A stretch of DNA of 60,000 nt from Chrysomallon squamiferum (GCA_012295275.1 CM022665.1:47539602-47599601); one strand, 5' to 3'; shown: positions 13,126 to 26,201, counted from the first letter of the stretch. The notes: generated by a model not told the origin, from the sequence alone. Translations and numbers: made by a program.

Positions 13126-13629
13126 AGATGAAGTATTAACTGAGGAGGTTGATGATGGTTATAAACTGAGATCTCTGTAACTTAACTTTACACTGGTATA
13201 AATAAAGAAAACTGATTTGTGAAATAAATGAACACGTCTGAATGGTTGTTACACACAAGCTTGTTAAATTGTTGATTCATCGAATGACTGAGCGAAGGTT
13301 GTTGTTGTTGTTGTTGTTGTTATTATTATTATGCTTAACAAAAAAAAAATACTCCAAAAAGGTCATACACACATATATACATATGTATATATACACAAGC
13401 ATACGCATATATACATATACATTCATATATTATTATTATTATAATATATATATATGTCATTTAACTAGAAAGGTAATCGATCCTCTGATACGAAGGTTTA
13501 ACCTGTATGATCGATCATACGAAAGAATTACACTATATTAATTATTAATTTAATTTTACACGCAGTCAAAGAATCTGCATTTTTTTTTAAAAAAGTTTTA
13601 TTGTCAGAGTGTTGCTTAGAGATAGAGAC

Positions 13630-13765
13630 AAAAAAAAAAAAAAAAAAAAAAAGGTGTAGTAATTCACACATCCCGACTTTGCGGGTTTCGAGATTTGATC
13701 CCACTATATATCACTCTTAAACCAAAGTTTTAACCACAGCGCCACGCTGACTGACGTCATACATA
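13630..13765 (-). repeat. tRNA-head-like SINE fragment ending in a T-run
   Basis: On the minus strand GGCGCTGTGGTTAA (A-box-like, near 13745) is followed by GGGATCAAATCTCG (B-box-like, near 13700). A T-run of about 22 (A on +, 13630-13652) comes next and could stop RNA polymerase III. Layout and sequence resemble a tRNA-derived SINE head. It is related in design to the fragment at 13048-13125, which lies on the other strand. No folded functional tRNA can be drawn. Confidence 0.35.
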
Positions 13766-14169
13766 TTTAATACGTCTATTTTAAAACAGTGAGACGCGTG
13801 TTCTGGTGAAAGACGGGAAACTGAGGTAATTATCACCAGAGGCAATTCTTTGTCCGCTCAAATTAAACTGTAGATGCTGTTCCTTTGTTTGCGTTGTTGT
13901 CAGTGCCGTTGTTTTGTGCACTTTTAAGTCTTATAAATAAATAAATAAGATGGAAATATTTCCATGTGATAAAAAGATTTATCTGAATACTGCCGCTTAT
14001 TTCAATAGCGTAAAGAATATGCACAAAAATCCTACTTAGACTGAGTTGTGTCATTATTTTTATTTTATTATATTTTAATTATAATTATTATGATTATTAT
14101 GATTATTATTATTATTATTATTAAGTTAAAGCATAATAAATAAGTAAGTAAATAAATACATATGTACGT

Positions 14170-14346
14170 ATACACACACACAATCCTGGATGAGTGAGTG
14201 TTTACAAATCTTCACAAAATCTTTGTTAAATTAACGACGTACCGGTTGGAAAAATCATATATATATATATATATATAACGGCGTACCGGTTGGTTAACAA
14301 ATCTTCACAATATCTTTGTTAAATTAACGGCGTACCGGTTGGAAAG

Positions 14347-14377
<31 letters not shown>

Positions 14378-14500
14378 TACACACACACATACACATTCCT
14401 GTATGAGTGAGTGTTAACAAATCTTCACAATATCTTTGTTAAATTAACGGCGTACTGGTTGGAAAGACATATATATATATATACACACACACACAGAGGT
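14170..14500. repeat. Tandem repeat of about 60-120 bp with TA/CA cores
   Basis: Three copies share GAGTGAGTGTTAACAAATCT, then TCACAATATCTTTGTTAAATTAACGGCGTACCGGTTGGAAAGA-type sequence and a variable (AT)n(AC)n tract. Copies differ mainly in the length of the dinucleotide tract. The conserved core contains ACCGGT, unusual in the AT-rich surroundings. Confidence 0.8.
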
Positions 14501-15955
14501 GTAACAAACACGTTTGACTTCGAGATCCAGCGTGACTCAGGTATGTTTAATAACACCGACTACAAACACCTCGCTTTGATTAAAAAATGAAATCACGATA
14601 CGAGGCTAATGCAGCAGGTGTAACGGGGTGGGGTGGGGTGGGGGGTGGGATCTAAGTAAACAAAACTGGTGGGGGGGTAGAAAGCCGACAACCAGGGACG
14701 TGAAAAAGCAGACATATTGAATTGTTTGGCGAATTTAGATACAACTGAAGAAATCAAATCAAAAATAATATTTCTTGGTGCAGAAGTCGCTGTTTTTAAA
14801 TGAATGAAAATAAATTTTTGATTCATGCCCTTCCCTCAATTTCCGCCCCTGCTATGTTCAATACTTTGATTTCTTCAAGGAACTCAAGACTCGAAAGTGA
14901 AAGAAAATTCTAGAAAAACGTGGCATCCAGGTAGCTAATTAAACCAGGTAGTCCTATCTAATTACCTGCAATCTTAATTAGCTCACATAAACATAATCAG
15001 TGTTAACAAAAGTCTCGTTAAAGAAAAAAAAAATGAAATTTCGTTAGCGGTTTTAAGAAATGTTGATTAAATAGATTTTAATTTATATCGAATGAGATTA
15101 ATCATAATAATATTGCGTCAGAAAGATTTAATGTTTATTATCAACAACAACAAAAACAACAAAAAATAAAATAAAATAATAATAATAATAACACTGATTT
15201 ATAAAACATAACGACTTTGACAGAAAATGAAAACAGCGAGATGTGTAAATGAACGTGACCTATATAAACACTGTATTATTAAACTTTATAATTAACAAAG
15301 ATTTTTCATAGCAACAGTTTGTAAAATAAACGTTATTAACTCACCTCTTGATTATTAGTAGTAATTCACTGACGGTGTTATTTATATACGATATGACGTC
15401 ACAAGTCCATACGAAAGAAATATAAACAACGTTATAGCACAGTAGAAATATGTAAAAAAAATTCTACTGTAAATTGCTTTAGATTATCCATGAATTATCA
15501 CAGTCGCTTTATGGCATCAAAATTATATTTTTTATTACTAGAAAATGATTGTCTCTAAAATTATTAAAATAATAATAATTTAGACGTATACAATATGATT
15601 TTAGTTTATTTGTTCACATTGCTTCATATGAACTTTGCCCTGGACTTAGTGAAAAAACAAAAAAGAAAACATTAAAACAATTAGTAACAAACTTTAGAAT
15701 ATTTATTTCTATGAAATAACTAAAAACACAATAAACAAAATGGTTCTGTAGTGATATATATTTTATTAATTTCAAATACAATTATGCGGACATGAAATAA
15801 ATACATACTTTACTAAGTGTCAGAACAAAACAGATTGCCCTGACAGAAAAAGGTTAACTTGAGGTATATGTGTTCTGACTTGTTCTGTATATATGTATAT
15901 ATATACACAAGAAGTATATAATAATTATTTGATAAAGACAAATACAGTTAAAACA

Positions 15956-15956
<1 letters not shown>

Positions 15957-15991
<35 letters not shown>

Positions 15992-16250
15992 GTAGTAGTA
16001 GTAGTAGTAGTAGTAGTTGTTGTATTAGTAGTAGTAGTAGTAATAGTAGTAATAATAATAATAGTAGTAGTAGTAGTAATAGTAGTAGCAGTAGTAGTAA
16101 TAATAATAATAATAGTAGTAGTAGTAATAATAGTATAGTAGAATAATAATCGTAATTATAATAATAATAGTAGTAGTAGCAGTAGTAGTAGTAATAATAA
16201 TAATAACAATAGTAATCATAATTAAAATAATCATAGTAACAATAATAATA
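15957..16250. repeat. AAT/AGT compound microsatellite
   Basis: About 290 bp of interleaved AAT and AGT trinucleotides with occasional AGC and AAC. A similar array lies at 16681-16930. Both create long artefactual poly-Tyr, poly-Leu or poly-Ile frames. Confidence 0.9.
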
Positions 16251-17903
16251 TACAATATATATTTGTGTATATGTGTGTGTATCGATAAACTCATATATAT
16301 ATACATATATGTGTGTGTGTATGTGTGTGTATGTGTGAATGTGTGTGTGTACGTATATATTGCTACTATGTAACTATCTACATACCTATACAGGTAGACA
16401 TATATATAAAAAATGGTTATCGTATTATGATTTTGACTTTTGAAAACATTGGTTAACACAGTTTTAAATATTTCTACTTCAACGTCATCTCGAGCACCAC
16501 GATAATGACGTCGCCCACGTCAGCATTATGTATTTATCACAGTGCTAAGAGTTACTAAAGTACGCTCGACATGGACATATATCTCGTCAGCTTTCACAAC
16601 ATGTGTGCTCGTTTCAAAACACTTTATGTTTTAACAGCTACATTGTCATTCTGTTAAAACTGACATTGTTACACTAATTTAATAATAATAATAATAATAA
16701 TAATAGCAGTAGTAGTAGTAGTAGTAGTAGCAGTAGTAGTAATAGTAGTAATAGTAGTAGTAGTAGTAGTAATAGTAATGGTAGAAGTAGCAGTAGTAAT
16801 AATAATAATGACAGTAGTAGTAGTAGTGGTAGTAATGGTTGTGGTAATGGTAACAGTAGTAATAGTAATATAAGAACAACAATAAAACTAACAATAATAA
16901 TAATAATTATTATTATTATTATTATTATTATAACCGTAATGAAGACTGACAAGGCTGACCGACTGTGAAAAGACTGAATTGACGTCACCGTACTTCAATT
17001 AACAACGTACTTAGTCAAAACCCAGAAACAGTCGTAAGTAACGATAACAGTATCGAATTTCAGACGTTGGAGGCGACAGAAGCCAAGTGAAGCGAGGTAA
17101 AACGTAAATAATACTCTGAACAACACACTGCTTGTGTTAAACACAGACAGACCAGGTTTCTTAGCGCGCAGTTTTAATGTGTGGATTTGTTTAATAAAAA
17201 TTAATTATGTTATATTGTTTGTATCTGTGTTTCTGTGTTTAGGTATTTGTGTTTGTTTATGTATTTTGTGTGTGTATGTATATGTGTGTTTATTTATTAT
17301 GTGTATATGTATGTACATATATGTGTATTTATGTATGTATGTATGTGTGTGTATATATGTGTATGTATATATAAATATGTGTATGTATATCTGTCGTGAG
17401 TATGTCGGTATGCATGGATATTTGTGTATTTTTGTATGTATGTTTCTGTATGTGTGTTGTGTGATTGTTATGTAAATATGTATATAAATGTGCTCCTATA
17501 TGTCTGTTTGTTTGTCTATGTATGTGGTGTGTATAGGTATACAAGCCATTTGTCACAGTATTTACTCTTTTTTTTTAAATCAGAAAACACTACAGATTAT
17601 TTTGTCATAGCATTGATCTGTATCAGTAAAAACAACTCTAACCCCGTTTGAATGAAAGAAAACAAACAAACAAAAAACAGTCTAACGTCTTACAATAAAA
17701 TTATATCAACGATTGTCTTCGCTATCACAGATGATTTTCAAATTGATCATACATTTAGTAATTAATTAATTAATTTAAGGCAAGCATAGGTTTTTTTCTT
17801 TCTTTAGAATTTTAATAAAATATATACTGAAAGTACGAAGTATAATTATTATGATAAGAAGAAGAAATAAAATTTCTACAACATAATAATTCAAAATGAT
17901 GTC

Positions 17904-17958
<55 letters not shown>

Positions 17959-18392
17959 GTAATAAGAAGAAGAAGAAGAAGAAGAAGAAATTAAGATATA
18001 TTTTACAACAGTTTAATTAAATTTGATGTTTGCATTGGTTCTGAAAAAATAAAATCGTAGTTAATCACATTTGGATGAAAATGGAGTTTAACAAATTTTA
18101 CTTTACCTAAATCTACAATAAATATACAAAACTGTTATCTATTTTCTTACTTTTGTTTGTTTACTCTTCTTCTTTCTATTTCTGTTTTTTTTTTTTTCCT
18201 TTTTCTTTTTTTTTTAACTGAAAAGTGATTTTCTGGATCTGTTCAGATCAGTGTGTCATGGAATATGTTTCTACGTCTGCACTCACCATTGCACTTGTAA
18301 AAAAATGTCGAGTTGTGTTTCTCTGCTTTGGTTTTCTCCCACACAGAACAGAAAAGTCTGAGGTATTTTTTTGATTTTTACACAAGTCTTCC

Positions 18393-18510
18393 ACGTCACA
18401 TACGTTTATTACGTCACATTTGTTGAATACGTCACATAGGTTGATTATGTCACTTATGTTCATTACGTCAAACCCGCTTATTACGTGACATCATAATGGT
18501 TATTACGTCA
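18393..18510. promoter_or_regulatory. 18-bp repeat of ACGTCA (bZIP/CRE-type) sites
   Basis: ACGTCA or a one-base variant starts at 18393, 18411, 18429, 18447 (ATGTCA), 18465, 18483 (ACGTGA) and 18505. The first six are exactly 18 bp apart. The consensus unit is close to TTGATTACGTCACATAGG. TTACGTCA/TGACGTAA is a recognised binding form for CREB/ATF and related bZIP factors. The last unit overlaps the stop codon of the gene on the minus strand, so the array is in its 3' region. It could equally be a neutral minisatellite. Confidence 0.5.
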
Positions 18511-19741
18511 TACACACGCCTCTTTCCCGACGCACACGAGATCTCTGTCTGGCAAAGTTTTTTTCACAGTTTCCAGAGGCGGCAGCTTCATCACCGCTAC
18601 CGGATGTGACCTCTCGCTGATTGTGTTTAGAGTTGTCTGCCCTGACGAACGCAGGAGCTCTCCTATCTGTTTCTGTTTTCTCGGCCGAGAGGGCGGCATG
18701 GGGCGGACAACTCTGGACAGGGACGGGTGATCTTGCTGCACGTGCAGGGGGTGGTTGTCCACGGACAGGAACCGCCCGGGGAGACTGGAGCACTTTGTTG
18801 GATCGGGTACCGAACTTGCCTCTCTCGTTAAACGACGTCGTTCTGTTCACTATGCCCACGGCGTCTGGCTTCCACGTCTCCGTCGTGACGTAGCCGTGCG
18901 GCTTGTCGGACGTCGTCGCGTCGCCCGACCGCTTGTGAAGCGAGGCGTCCACGTGACCGGAGACGATGGCGTAGGCGAGGCGCGAACTCTCGAGCCTGCC
19001 GCACTCGCTGAAGTCGGACGTGTCGACGCCGTAGACGCCGGTGCGTCGGAACAGCGGGTCTCCCTTCGCCGACGTGATCCGCAGCCTCTGCTTGTTCATC
19101 TCCTCGTCGTACACGCGGGGACTGCGCGGCATCCCGAGCGAGCTGTCCAGCAGAAGATGGCCGCGCTTGTTTCTCATTGAGAGGCTCGACATGCTGGACT
19201 TCGGCCTCGAGGAGCTCGCCGAGCGGACTCCGTGAAACTCCGCCACGTCCGACTCGCCGGAGATCTGGCTCCCCCGGAACGAAACGCTCCGCTTCGAAAC
19301 GGAGGCGCTGACCTGCGAGTCACGTGACGCTGGGACGCGCGCGCCGTCTCTGTACACGCTGACCTGAGAATTGGAATCGTCGTCGGAGAAGTCGTCGTGG
19401 TCGAGGTCGTTGTAGAAACCCATCGACGTCTTAGACCGTCCGCCTCGCTGCTTTCTCAGGTCCAGGCACTGGGCCAGTTTCTTCTCCGTCTCGTGAACAG
19501 ACGCGTCACTTCCGGCTGTACTCCAGTTGTCGTCGTCGTCTGCGTTTTTGTCTGCGTTGTCGTCGACCAGAGCGCACTCGCGGAAGCGGTGATTGAGTTC
19601 GTCCTGGTCTCTCAGCAGCCGCAGAATCTGCTGAGCTTTCGATTTGCGGAAACCTTTGTTGAGTTCAGACAGAAACTTCTCCGCTCTCGTTCCGTTCTTG
19701 GGTTCCGTGTTTTTCACGTTACCATCCGCCATGTTATCCAT
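18503..19741 (-). CDS. Unrecognised Ser/Arg-rich 412-aa protein
   Basis: A 412-codon frame in a GC-rich block inside AT-rich DNA, so almost certainly coding, but I do not recognise the family. The start at 19741 has A at -3 and G at +4, and in-frame stops lie upstream. Residues 20-60 look helical and charged (KFLSELNKGFRKSKAQQILR). Residues 60-75 are Asp-rich. Residues 110-210 are Ser/Arg/Asp-rich (SVSKRSVSFRGSQISGES) and look disordered. Residues 300-345 are Arg/Pro-rich. The C-terminus is basic and ends VCMT. No signal peptide, membrane helix or enzyme motif appears. It may be intronless in its coding part. The antisense frames across the same block are shadows of GC richness. A regulatory or scaffold role would fit, but that is only inference. 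Confidence 0.8.
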   Translation of the reverse strand: MDNMADGNVKNTEPKNGTRAEKFLSELNKGFRKSKAQQILRLLRDQDELNHRFRECALVDDNADKNADDDDNWSTAGSDASVHETEKKLAQCLDLRKQRGGRSKTSMGFYNDLDHDDFSDDDSNSQVSVYRDGARVPASRDSQVSASVSKRSVSFRGSQISGESDVAEFHGVRSASSSRPKSSMSSLSMRNKRGHLLLDSSLGMPRSPRVYDEEMNKQRLRITSAKGDPLFRRTGVYGVDTSDFSECGRLESSRLAYAIVSGHVDASLHKRSGDATTSDKPHGYVTTETWKPDAVGIVNRTTSFNERGKFGTRSNKVLQSPRAVPVRGQPPPARAARSPVPVQSCPPHAALSAEKTETDRRAPAFVRADNSKHNQREVTSGSGDEAAASGNCEKNFARQRSRVRRERGVCMT

Positions 19742-20179
19742 GTTTGAAGTTTTTTTTTTTATTATTATTATTATTATTTATGTTTTTCCTCAGTTAGAAA
19801 CAACAGAATCTTCTGTTACAGCTGTGTTTGTAAAATAATCCACACAATGTTTTTGGGTTTTAAAAAAAAAAGACGAAGTAAAAAAAATAAAAGAACCAAC
19901 AATTAATGAACCGTTACAAACGTGATCCTACTTAATCTCGCGTTTCTACTACGTTAATCACAAAACCTTTGCCACGCTTCATTTCACACTCGGCAGAACG
20001 ATCTGGGCAGGCATTAGAAGAACGAGTTGTGTGTAATGCACGGTTTGTCGTGTAAACTAATGTTTTACATGTAATTACTTTCGTCTTTGATGTAATTCCT
20101 CCTTTGTCACCGACACAGTCACAAACACACGTCGATTTCCCATGCTGACTGCAATAACAATAACAATAATAATAATAAC

Positions 20180-20229
<50 letters not shown>

Positions 20230-21119
20230 CAGTTTTCCTTCCAATCTAGAAAGCCGAACTGAAATCCGAATTAATTAACACACAATACCTGCGAGGTAGT
20301 TAATTCTCTCTGTCCTGACACAAACACTCGTACAATCGAACAACTCCATGTTTTTTGTAGTTCAGCAGCGACGACAACAACAACAACAACAACAAACTAC
20401 AAAGCACTCGTGTTTTTTTTTCGTTTTTTTTTTTTTTATCAAACAAACGTCTGCTCGCCCGTTTCACAATCGCGCCAAACAGTTGAGCTATTGTGCCGGT
20501 CGCCGGAGAGTTAGTTATCGAGTCGCTATGGAGCGGCGCGTACACACAAAGTCAGTCTATACGTGAACTGTGTCGCGCAGGAACCACGGAGATACACGAT
20601 CTGAGTCGAATCAGGCCGCGTCTTACACACACACAGCAGCCGTCCAGGCGTGTAGTAATCCAGTAATCTCGCTTAAACCAGAAACACGCGTTATCCCACT
20701 GTAGGCAGGATCAGTCCTTGAAGACACATTTAAAAAAAAAAAAACACGGGCGGGGCTAGGGGTGGGGGAGCTTGAACCAGAATGGCGGGTCTAGGGGGTG
20801 GGGTTATTCAACCAGGATATCCACCACCAACCACCACCACCATTTTTATTTCATACCGATTTTATTTCTGTTTTGTAATAAATTGTTATATCCATTTTAT
20901 TCAGAATTTTTCTTCCAGATCTTCTTAGTAATGATGTCGTCCCCGTTGTTTGGAAATTCTGTGTCCGTCTGGTTTCCCGGGGGTGGGGGTGTTGTTGTAA
21001 ATTGATTTGGCTTTGCAGATTCAGGAAATTCTGCGTTTGTGAAGAGAACGTAACTGTTACAAAATAACAAAAATACGAAATTAAAAAACAGCAGTTATCA
21101 GTCCGTTTAATGTAACCGA

Positions 21120-21166
<47 letters not shown>

Positions 21167-21959
21167 AATGAAATATATTTTAATGTATTTATTATTAAAC
21201 AGATAAATGAAGGAAAAGAAAAATGAAAACCTCACTAGTTTTGTTTTATAAGAAAAAATAATTACTGTTATTTACTTACTTACCCATCTGTTTATTTAGT
21301 TATTTATTTACTTTCTTATTTATCTATTCATTTATTCATTCATTCATTCAATCATTTATTCATTATTTTAGTTGTATATAAAACATGATGTACATTATGA
21401 GCCTACCTAATCAAAATCATGAAAATGTTCACTTATGTTTTTGTTTTTGTTTTTTATATTATCTATCTTGAAAACACATCTTGAAATATCACAAACTTTC
21501 AATATTCTAATTAAGTTTGCCATTTTTAATATTAGTGGATTTTTTTCTTTAAAGAAAATATTTCCACGTTTTCTAATAAAGTCGAGTTCGATTCCGAGTG
21601 AATTCATTTGTTTTATAAAGTCTGGCATTAGAAATCAGTAACCATGGAAGCAGTGTTGTTTGAACGTTTACATTTTATTTAGTTTCTTTAGTTTGTGTAT
21701 TGTTCGTGTTAAGTTTGTGACTGATGTTGTCAGTGGCGTGGGTTTATTTCAGGATCGAACCCCGCTGATTTACTTACCGTGTAGTTTACTGATCTGTTTT
21801 TGTGTATCAATTTCTGTGCACGCTATATATATATTTTGTTTCTACTGCTACTAATACTACTACTGCAACTACTACAATTACCACTATAATTGTTATGAAC
21901 ACCTTCACTTTATTCTTATTGTGTTATTGTTTTTCTTCTTCTTTTTTTTCTTCTTCTTC

Positions 21960-22020
<61 letters not shown>

Positions 22021-22735
22021 CTTCTTTCTGTATGTATTAAAGTTTTTATGTATTCTTCTCTATCATTATTTATGAAAATGGTGCATGCATGGACATGCGC
22101 ATACATGCTAAAGTTAATAAATCGAAAGTCAAATATTTCTTTTAGAAAATACAATTTTCTTAATTACACTTTTCAAATCTCGCATTGAGAGACAGACAGA
22201 AAATGCCTGCCAATTTCTTAATCATGTTTACAGAATTAAGCTTAAGAATTACGTCATAATCTTTCACATTTAATACTCTTACCTAAGTGATATTAAGACT
22301 AAAGAGTTCTTTATCTACAACAACAACAAAAAAGTGGCAGGTTAATATTTAACGACAATCCAGAAGCATGTACGGCAGTCAGTGTGACGTCATTAAATAT
22401 ACATCGGCTTGTCAAAAAAAAAAAAAATAATAATAATAGTAATCAAAAAATGAATGTCGTCTGCGTTTCGTGCTGTCCTCAGAAAGAAAGAAAGAAAATA
22501 TCAAAGTCCAAACAAGAACAAAATATTATTATAGATAAACATGGTTACTAGACAGAATCAAATCAATAACAAAATGTATTAGCAGACATAAAATTTGTAC
22601 GTCTGCGTCAAATGTAGATAGGACTCTCTCTCTTGTGAAAACGAGGTTATGTGTGTCTGCATGTTGCTATGTTTTGTCATGTTTACTTCGTGAAATTATC
22701 TAAGGAGAAAGCAACATCACTCTACTGTAGATAAA

Positions 22736-22780
<45 letters not shown>

Positions 22781-23015
22781 ATAATAAAATAATAATAATA
22801 ATAAATAAATTATTATATAATAATAATAATATTATTATAACGGGAAAATTATGTCTAGATAATTGACATATGAGTATATTATTATTTTGAAGGATATTAA
22901 TTCTTAAAATTGATATTCAATCAAGACATGGGGAAAAAATGTACATGTGTGTATTGTAATTTGAAGGATATTAATTGTTAAATCATGTGATATTCAATGT
23001 GTGTGACATGTGTGA

Positions 23016-23062
<47 letters not shown>

Positions 23063-24109
23063 TGTGTGTACGTGTGTTAGTATGTATGTTAGCATATACA
23101 CAACTGTGCTAATTAAAGAAATGTTTTTAATAATTACCAATAAAACCGGTTAATTAAAAGAAAACAAAGTACAGCAAATGAATTAAATAATTATATATTT
23201 CAGTACTTTTTTTCTTATATAAATATTTCTTCATATACTTCCATTATATAAACATGATACCATATCTAAAACTTATTTCACATAAACACTGTTTTGTTTG
23301 ACTAAGATCAAATATATTCTTTTACAATAAACATCTTTTATATATATAAAAATGTCCAGACACGTTTAAACAGAATATCTTTCAGAAAAAAAGAATAAAA
23401 ACAAAACAAACAAACAAACAAACAAAAAACTTACAACAAAATAAATGTAAATCTGTTAAGATATAATTTGACGAACAAATAAATTATGATGATAAAAATA
23501 ATCGGAGGTATGAAATAACATCTAAAGGATTATATATAAAGGGTTATATCACGTTTTTCTCTCGTTCACAAATATCAGTTAAAAATTAATCACTTTTCAT
23601 TATTGCTTTCACAAAACATTTCACATTTTAAGTCATTTATTATCGCCAAAACGACACGAAATTCTCATAAAACGGCCATATTGTTTTCAAACCAGCACAG
23701 ATGAAATGTGAGGTGCTAAAACAAGAAAGATCTGTTACACAATACAACGAATATCAGTGTTTGCTAATTATAAAGTTTTCTGTACTCATGATATCAGATA
23801 TAACAAAGAAAAATAAATAAATAAATAATTGATATATGCATGTGTGTGTGTGTGTAATTGTAATTCTTTCTAATTAGCAAAGATTAGTTCTGCATAACCA
23901 CAAAGGTATTAATCGTATTTATACTTTAACTAAATCGCAAAATGAAGTGAAACTGAAAGTAAATTATAACGGAACATCAAATCGTTTTTAAGCTAACAAA
24001 TGAGTCACTGGTGAATAATATGTAATAATATGTAACTAACAAATAACATTGATGAATGAAGGCTGCATATGTATGTCATATTCTCTACATTAAAAAAATA
24101 AATAAATAA

Positions 24110-24152
<43 letters not shown>

Positions 24153-24578
24153 TCAAATTAACAACAATCACACAACATGTTAATATTAGCGAATTTAAAA
24201 ATAAACCAACAACAATAAAAAAAAAAATTGTACACGAATTATTAAACTCTGGAACAAAGAAACTGATGACAATAAAAGTAATGAATATCTTCACACACAC
24301 ACACACACACACAGACACACACACACACACACAGACACAAACACAAAACAATTTGCTCACAGTTATCACAACAGTTATGGCACTAGGAGGCTGTCTTTTC
24401 CAGTTTTAATACAAAAATCTAAATTTGAATTGAAACGAAAAATAATATATATGTATATATATATTTTTTTTCTTCCCGTATTTACGAAAACATCCACATA
24501 AGACCATGTTTTTCTTTCTAGGAGTTAAGTCATTTCAGCAAGGTGAGTTGATTACGTCACTCGAACTCATTGGAAATG
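19742..24578. other. 5' flank of the 18.5-kb gene and repeat-rich intergenic DNA
   Basis: The part at 20270-20760 is GC-richer than its surroundings and is a plausible promoter or 5' UTR region for the minus-strand gene. The rest is AT-rich with an AAT array (20186-20227), GT run (21122-21164), ATT array (21959-22019), AAT arrays (22737-22830), GT run (23018-23070), AAT array (24113-24150) and CA run (24293-24340). No further exon is supported. Confidence 0.45.
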
Positions 24579-24935
24579 TTAGTTGCCGTTTTCATCAAAC
24601 GACCTTTGACCTCTGAACTGAGGTGAGATAGAATTACTATGACGTAAAGATGAACGATAGCGTTTCTCTATTTTCTCGCGTTCACGTTCTTTCCACGAGC
24701 TGAAAGTTGCTTCGTGTTTCTTCTTCCACTCTGCCAGAGACGGCGTCTTCGACTCTATCAGTTTCCGATCATTGACGAGCGCCTCTTTTTGCCGTTCGTT
24801 AAATTTCGACTCTCTTCGGATGTGCATGTCGACTTCTTTTTGTTTTTCCGATAGTTGTTTTTCTTGGATGGAATTTCTGTGCAGACTTTTTAACTCTCTG
24901 TCAACACTGGACGACTGAAGCACATTTCTTGACAT
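24579..24935 (-). CDS. Charged helical 118-aa protein or terminal exon
   Basis: Not recognised. From ATG at 24935 the frame gives 118 residues starting MSRNVLQSSS and ending RSFDENGN. The frame stays open 16 codons further upstream to 24983. Almost the whole protein is rich in Lys, Glu, Arg and Gln with the periodicity of a coiled coil or long single helix (EKQLSEKQKEVDMHIRRESK, then WKEREREKIEKRYRSS). A Ser/Arg tail follows. A minus-strand acceptor-like TTCTGTGAAG just upstream of 24967 would allow this to be a last exon. Codon use and amino-acid mix look genuine, unlike the microsatellite frames around it. Position gives no hint of function. Confidence 0.6.
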   Translation of the reverse strand: MSRNVLQSSSVDRELKSLHRNSIQEKQLSEKQKEVDMHIRRESKFNERQKEALVNDRKLIESKTPSLAEWKKKHEATFSSWKEREREKIEKRYRSSLRHSNSISPQFRGQRSFDENGN

Positions 24936-24983
24936 TTTCACAAGACTAAGAGTTGAGGTAGATAATCGAATCCTTATCTTCAC

Positions 24984-26155
24984 AGAATAATAATAATAAA
25001 AATAAGTTTAAAAACTGAGGTAGAGATATTCCAGACTTTTCTTTCACAGAATACTGTTATTCGTCACATGTGCGTTAATACTGAAGTCACATTAATTAAA
25101 AATGACTGGATCTTCGAAAAATTATTTTTCGTTTTTATCCAACTCGGTTCAGATAGGTGTTCATTAGCAGACGTTTTCTTATCAGTGAATCATAGACATA
25201 AAAAAAAAATACTAGTATCGTCTGCTGAACAGAAGTTTTATTTGTGAAACATATGTCTCGGTGTAATAAATAAATAAGTTGTTTGTTTGAGGGGTCAGTC
25301 TATTTTGGGAAAGAATAAACAAATTTAATGGTTTATGTTAATCCACATTAAAATATAAAAATGTTTTTCAGTGTCGGTGAGGTTGTGTGTAACAAATGGG
25401 TTTTTTTTGTTTGTGTTTTTTTTTTTTTCTTCTTGTCTGAGAACTAAGAGAAAGTTTTACGGGAACACACACTTTCAAGTGTTTAGTTCGAGTTGCTTGT
25501 TGTTTACGTGTGAATGGCTTCGTCAGAACTGTTTGTCAGTGTGTGACATCTAACAATCCACCATACAGCTGTGACAGAAAGATTTATATGTTTGTTTAAG
25601 ACTATAAAAAGTGTTTCTTTTCTTTCGTTTTTACTTTTTTATAATGTTATTTTTTTCTGATCTCATTGGCATACTGACTGAAATCTTTGATTGCTACGCT
25701 TCAGCGTGTGTCATAAACAGTGAAACGTTTCTTTTCATCTTGAATGACGTATTTATTTTTTATACGTCTGCTCTTCCCCCCAGTCCTCTGTAGCTCTGGC
25801 AGACGTCAGTGTTGTTTTTTTTTGTTTTTTTATTGTCCGACCCCCGCAGTATGTTTTCTGTGAGGGGATGGTGGTCTGTTTGTAGTTGACCCGTCCTTGT
25901 AAGAGTTCTAGAGTGTGTGTGGTTCTTTTGTCCTGATCATTGAGAAATGGTTTAATCTCTGTTCATTGATTTATGTTGTGAAAAATGACAATTTGGTTTA
26001 TGTTCCTTATTTTTTTATTTTGTTTTTCGAGTACGTAAACCTTATTTTGTTAAAACAAGCCGGTTAATTATTCATAGACTCGAAAATAAACACACGCATA
26101 TAGATAAATAAATATACAGAATCACGTACATATATGCAATCACACCCTGACAGAT

Positions 26156-26201
<46 letters not shown>

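Larger units (their letters stand above)
13126..18395. other. Gene-poor repeat-rich stretch
   Basis: No supportable gene. It contains the SINE-like fragment and the 14.2-kb tandem repeat listed separately, AAT/AGT compound arrays at 15957-16250 and 16681-16930, GT/GTAT-rich DNA at 17220-17550, an AAT array followed by GAA repeats at 17906-17990, and assorted AT-rich unique sequence. Reading frames here are poly-Ile, poly-Val, poly-Tyr or Cys-Val translations of microsatellites. Confidence 0.6.

Noticed and set aside
16025-16459. 144-codon minus frame rich in Tyr, Ile and Thr
   Set aside because: It is a translation of AAT/AGT and GT microsatellites.
18621-19747. Several + frames of 64-141 codons across the 18.5-kb gene
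   Set aside because: They are antisense shadows of a GC-rich coding block; the 412-codon minus frame explains the composition.
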